DNA from: Thalassotalea psychrophila
GTDB lineage: Bacteria; Pseudomonadota; Gammaproteobacteria; Enterobacterales; Alteromonadaceae
Assembly: GCF_031583595.1 (NCBI RefSeq)
Contig: NZ_CP134145.1
Location: 1,116,001-1,180,000 of the forward strand
Direction: 5' to 3'
DNA: 64,000 nucleotides
Shown: positions 61,460 to 64,000 of the stretch, piece by piece
How positions within the stretch are numbered: position 1 is the first letter of the stretch
Layout of the letters: each line of letters begins with the position of its first letter
The notes under the pieces: generated by a model
What the model was told of the DNA's origin: nothing
What the model saw: the letters and a program-made list of their open reading frames with translations, nothing else
Databases searched by the model: none
Made by a program: the position numbers and the translations under genes

Positions 61460-64000
61460 ATGCGTTTAGATAAACTCACTCAAAAATTTCAACAAGCCTT
61501 AGCTGATGCTCAATCATTAGCGTTGGGTAAAGATCATCAATTTATTGAGCCGGCCCACTTAATGTTAGCTTTGCTGAATCAGTCTGATGGCTCAGTATTA
61601 CCAATTTTAAAAAACTGCGGCGTTGATGTAAGCGGTTTTCGCAATAAACTAACCCAAATTTTAGAGCAGATATCACAAGTAGAAGGTGTTGGCGGAGAAA
61701 TTCAAGTTTCCAATCAACTCGGCACTTTATTAAATCTGTGTGATAAGTTATCGCAAAAACAAAACGACAAATTTATCTCTTCAGAAATCTTTCTATTAGC
61801 AGCCTTGCAGGACAAAGGCCGACTAGGGGAATTGTTAAAGCAACTATCTTTAAAAGATAAACAAATCAAATCTGCTATAGAAAAGGCGCGTGGCGGCCAA
61901 ACTGTTGACGACCCAAACGCAGAAGATACTCGCCAAGCACTTGATAAGTACACCATTAACTTAACTGACTTAGCTGAGCAAGGTAAATTAGACCCTGTAA
62001 TTGGCCGTGATGAAGAGATCCGACGTACAGTTCAAGTATTACAGCGTAGAACTAAAAATAATCCGGTATTAATTGGTCAACCAGGTGTTGGTAAAACTGC
62101 GATTGTTGAAGGTTTGGCTCAGCGTATTGTTAATGGTGAAGTATCTGAAGGGTTGAAAAACAAACAAGTATTGTCTTTAGATATGGGCGCCCTTATTGCC
62201 GGAGCAAAATATAGAGGTGAATTTGAAGAACGTTTAAAAGCAGTGTTAAATGAACTTGCAAAAGAAGAAGGCCAGGTTATTTTATTCATTGATGAGCTTC
62301 ATACTATGGTCGGCGCGGGTAAAAGTGATGGCGCGATGGATGCTAGTAACATGCTAAAACCCGCCCTTGCTCGTGGTGACCTACATTGTGTTGGCGCGAC
62401 TACATTAGATGAGTATCGACAATATATTGAAAAAGATGCGGCACTTGAGCGTCGTTTTCAAAAAGTATTAGTTGAAGAGCCTAGTGTTGAAGACACTATT
62501 GCTATATTACGGGGATTAAAAGAACGGTACGAATTACATCATAGTGTAGACATAACAGATCCCGCCATTGTTTCTGCAGCCACTTTGTCACATCGCTATA
62601 TAAGTGATCGTCAATTACCAGATAAAGCGATCGATTTAATCGATGAGGCAGCATCAAGTATAAGAATGCAAATGGATTCTAAGCCAGAAGATTTAGACCG
62701 TATTGAACGTCGTCTTATTCAATTAAAACTTGAGCAAAAAGCCATAGAAAAAGAAAGTGATGCGGCATCAATTAAACGCTTACAGTTAATGGAAGAAGAA
62801 ATAAGCGTTAATCAAAAACGTTTTGATCAACTAGAGCAAGTTTGGAAAAATGAAAAAGCTTCGGTTTATGGTACTCAAACCATTAAAGCTGATCTTGAGC
62901 AAGCTAGGTTGGATTTAGAAGTTGCTCAGCGAAGCAGTGACTTAAATCGTATGTCTGAATTACAGTATGGTCGTATCCCTGAGTTAGAAAAACAATTAGA
63001 ACATTCGGCAGGTGCAGATGAAATTGAACTAACCCTATTAAAAAATAAAGTAACAGATATAGAGATAGCAGAAGTACTCTCAAAAGCTACCGGGATCCCG
63101 GTAGCAAAAATGCTCGAAGGTGAGCGTGATAAGCTATTACAAATGGAGCAACAGTTACAGAAAAAAGTGATAGGACAAAGCGAAGCGCTAACAGCAGTTT
63201 CTAATGCAATTCGTCGTTCGCGAGCGGGGCTTTCAGATCCAAACCAACCGATTGGCTCATTTATGTTTTTAGGTCCAACAGGCGTAGGCAAAACTGAACT
63301 TACCAAAGCATTGGCGAATTTTTTATTTGATAGTGAAGATGCGCTGATCAGAATTGACATGTCTGAGTTTATGGAAAAGCACTCGGTAGCGCGTTTAATC
63401 GGTGCTCCCCCTGGCTATGTTGGTTACGAAGAGGGGGGGTATATAACTGAGGCAGTTCGTCGGAAACCTTATTCAGTGATATTGCTTGATGAAATTGAAA
63501 AGGCTCACCCAGATGTATTTAATATCTTACTACAGGTATTAGATGATGGTCGTTTAACTGATGGTCAAGGACGTACTGTTGATTTTCGAAATACAGTTAT
63601 TATCATGACCTCAAATATGGGCTCCGATCTGATCCAAGAATTAGCCACTGAAAGTTCTTATGATGATTTACGCAATACTGTTATGGGTGTTGTTGGCCAA
63701 CACTTCAAACCAGAATTCATAAACCGTATTGATGAATCAGTTGTATTCCACCCGTTAAATGCTGAGCAAATTAAGCAAATTGCTAACATTCAAATTAAAC
63801 AATTAGCAGGGCGTTTAGCTGAAAAACAATTGGCTTTAGAAATAAGTGATGATGCATTGGCTAAAGTTGCAGAAGTTGGTTTCGATCCTGTATATGGTGC
63901 AAGGCCACTTAAACGAGCTATACAGCAATATATTGAAAACCCACTGGCACAAGAAATATTAGCCGGAAGATATTGCCCGGAAGAAGTAATCGCTATTGAT
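61460..64000 (+). CDS. clpB: ATP-dependent disaggregase ClpB (3' end cut)
   Basis: 847 codons to the window edge; about 10-15 residues are missing. Clp N-domain (1-145), first AAA+ module with Walker A GQPGVGKT at 206-213, coiled-coil M-domain (about 410-525), second AAA+ module with Walker A GPTGVGKT at 605-612 and [20 protein letters not shown]. No ClpP-binding tripeptide region expected. It forms hexamers that rescue aggregated proteins with DnaK. Start ATG 61460 follows CGGAG; an internal start for a short ClpB form was not evaluated. Confidence 0.96.
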   Translation, partial: MRLDKLTQKFQQALADAQSLALGKDHQFIEPAHLMLALLNQSDGSVLPILKNCGVDVSGFRNKLTQILEQISQVEGVGGEIQVSNQLGTLLNLCDKLSQKQNDKFISSEIFLLAALQDKGRLGELLKQLSLKDKQIKSAIEKARGGQTVDDPNAEDTRQALDKYTINLTDLAEQGKLDPVIGRDEEIRRTVQVLQRRTKNNPVLIGQPGVGKTAIVEGLAQRIVNGEVSEGLKNKQVLSLDMGALIAGAKYRGEFEERLKAVLNELAKEEGQVILFIDELHTMVGAGKSDGAMDASNMLKPALARGDLHCVGATTLDEYRQYIEKDAALERRFQKVLVEEPSVEDTIAILRGLKERYELHHSVDITDPAIVSAATLSHRYISDRQLPDKAIDLIDEAASSIRMQMDSKPEDLDRIERRLIQLKLEQKAIEKESDAASIKRLQLMEEEISVNQKRFDQLEQVWKNEKASVYGTQTIKADLEQARLDLEVAQRSSDLNRMSELQYGRIPELEKQLEHSAGADEIELTLLKNKVTDIEIAEVLSKATGIPVAKMLEGERDKLLQMEQQLQKKVIGQSEALTAVSNAIRRSRAGLSDPNQPIGSFMFLGPTGVGKTELTKALANFLFDSEDALIRIDMSEFMEKHSVARLIGAPPGYVGYEEGGYITEAVRRKPYSVILLDEIEKAHPDVFNILLQVLDDGRLTDGQGRTVDFRNTVIIMTSNMGSDLIQELATESSYDDLRNTVMGVVGQHFKPEFINRIDESVVFHPLNAEQIKQIANIQIKQLAGRLAEKQLALEISDDALAKVAEVGFDPVYGARPLKRAIQQYIENPLAQEILAGRYCPEEVIAID

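Overview
The window is AT-rich chromosomal DNA from a marine gammaproteobacterium, most likely of the order Alteromonadales (a Colwellia/Thalassotalea-like member of Colwelliaceae). This rests on protein likeness and on conserved gene order: mutH|rppH-ptsP-(tauE)-lgt-thyA; rpsT|murJ-ribF-ileS-lspA-fkpB-ispH followed by minor pilin genes; and bamD|rluD-pgeF-clpB are all typical gammaproteobacterial neighbourhoods. I see no tRNA, rRNA, CRISPR array, prophage or insertion sequence. Both ends are cut: the first gene lacks its 5' end and clpB lacks its last few codons.

Layout. 1-9.9 kb is mixed housekeeping: a COG2509 flavoprotein, a 7Fe ferredoxin, a YgjP-type metalloprotease, RsuA, an unrecognised 389-aa protein, a DUF6702 + M1 peptidase pair and ZapE. 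10-12.9 kb is a three-gene ABC operon (ATPase, FtsX/MacB-type permease with a histidine-rich loop, DUF3299 protein) that looks metal-linked. 13-14.8 kb holds a GNAT acetyltransferase, a small secreted protein and a DUF1461 membrane protein. 14.9-32.3 kb is a full Tad/Flp (type IVc) pilus locus. It is headed by an AraC regulator overlapping an L,D-transpeptidase gene, then two Flp pilins, TadV peptidase, a helix-turn-helix AAA+ ATPase, RcpC, RcpA secretin, a small lipoprotein, TadG-like and two TadE-like proteins, TadZ, TadA, TadB, TadC and a TadD-like TPR lipoprotein. The TadD-like protein carries 87 uninterrupted five-residue repeats. 32.3-48.2 kb is conserved housekeeping. 48.4-56.9 kb is rich in type IVa minor pilins: one lone FimT gene, a leftward pilV-W-X-E operon, and a divergent rightward fimT-W-X-V-E operon whose PilX and PilV proteins are greatly enlarged. 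No pilY1 is present. 57-64 kb holds nadE, glnB, bamD, rluD, pgeF and clpB.

How the parts work together. Two surface-fibre systems dominate the accessory content. The Tad genes encode pilin, peptidase, platform, motor, secretin and localisation ATPase, enough for a complete machine; the transpeptidase next door could open or remodel the peptidoglycan for it. The minor pilins would form the priming and tip complex of a type IVa pilus whose motor genes lie elsewhere.

Most notable for follow-up: the TadD-like pentad protein; the Tad-embedded HTH-AAA+ ATPase; the C-terminal cysteine pairs in both Flp pilins; the enlarged minor pilins with no pilY1; the His-rich ABC-DUF3299 operon; and a family of short intergenic hairpins sharing the core CATCCATG.
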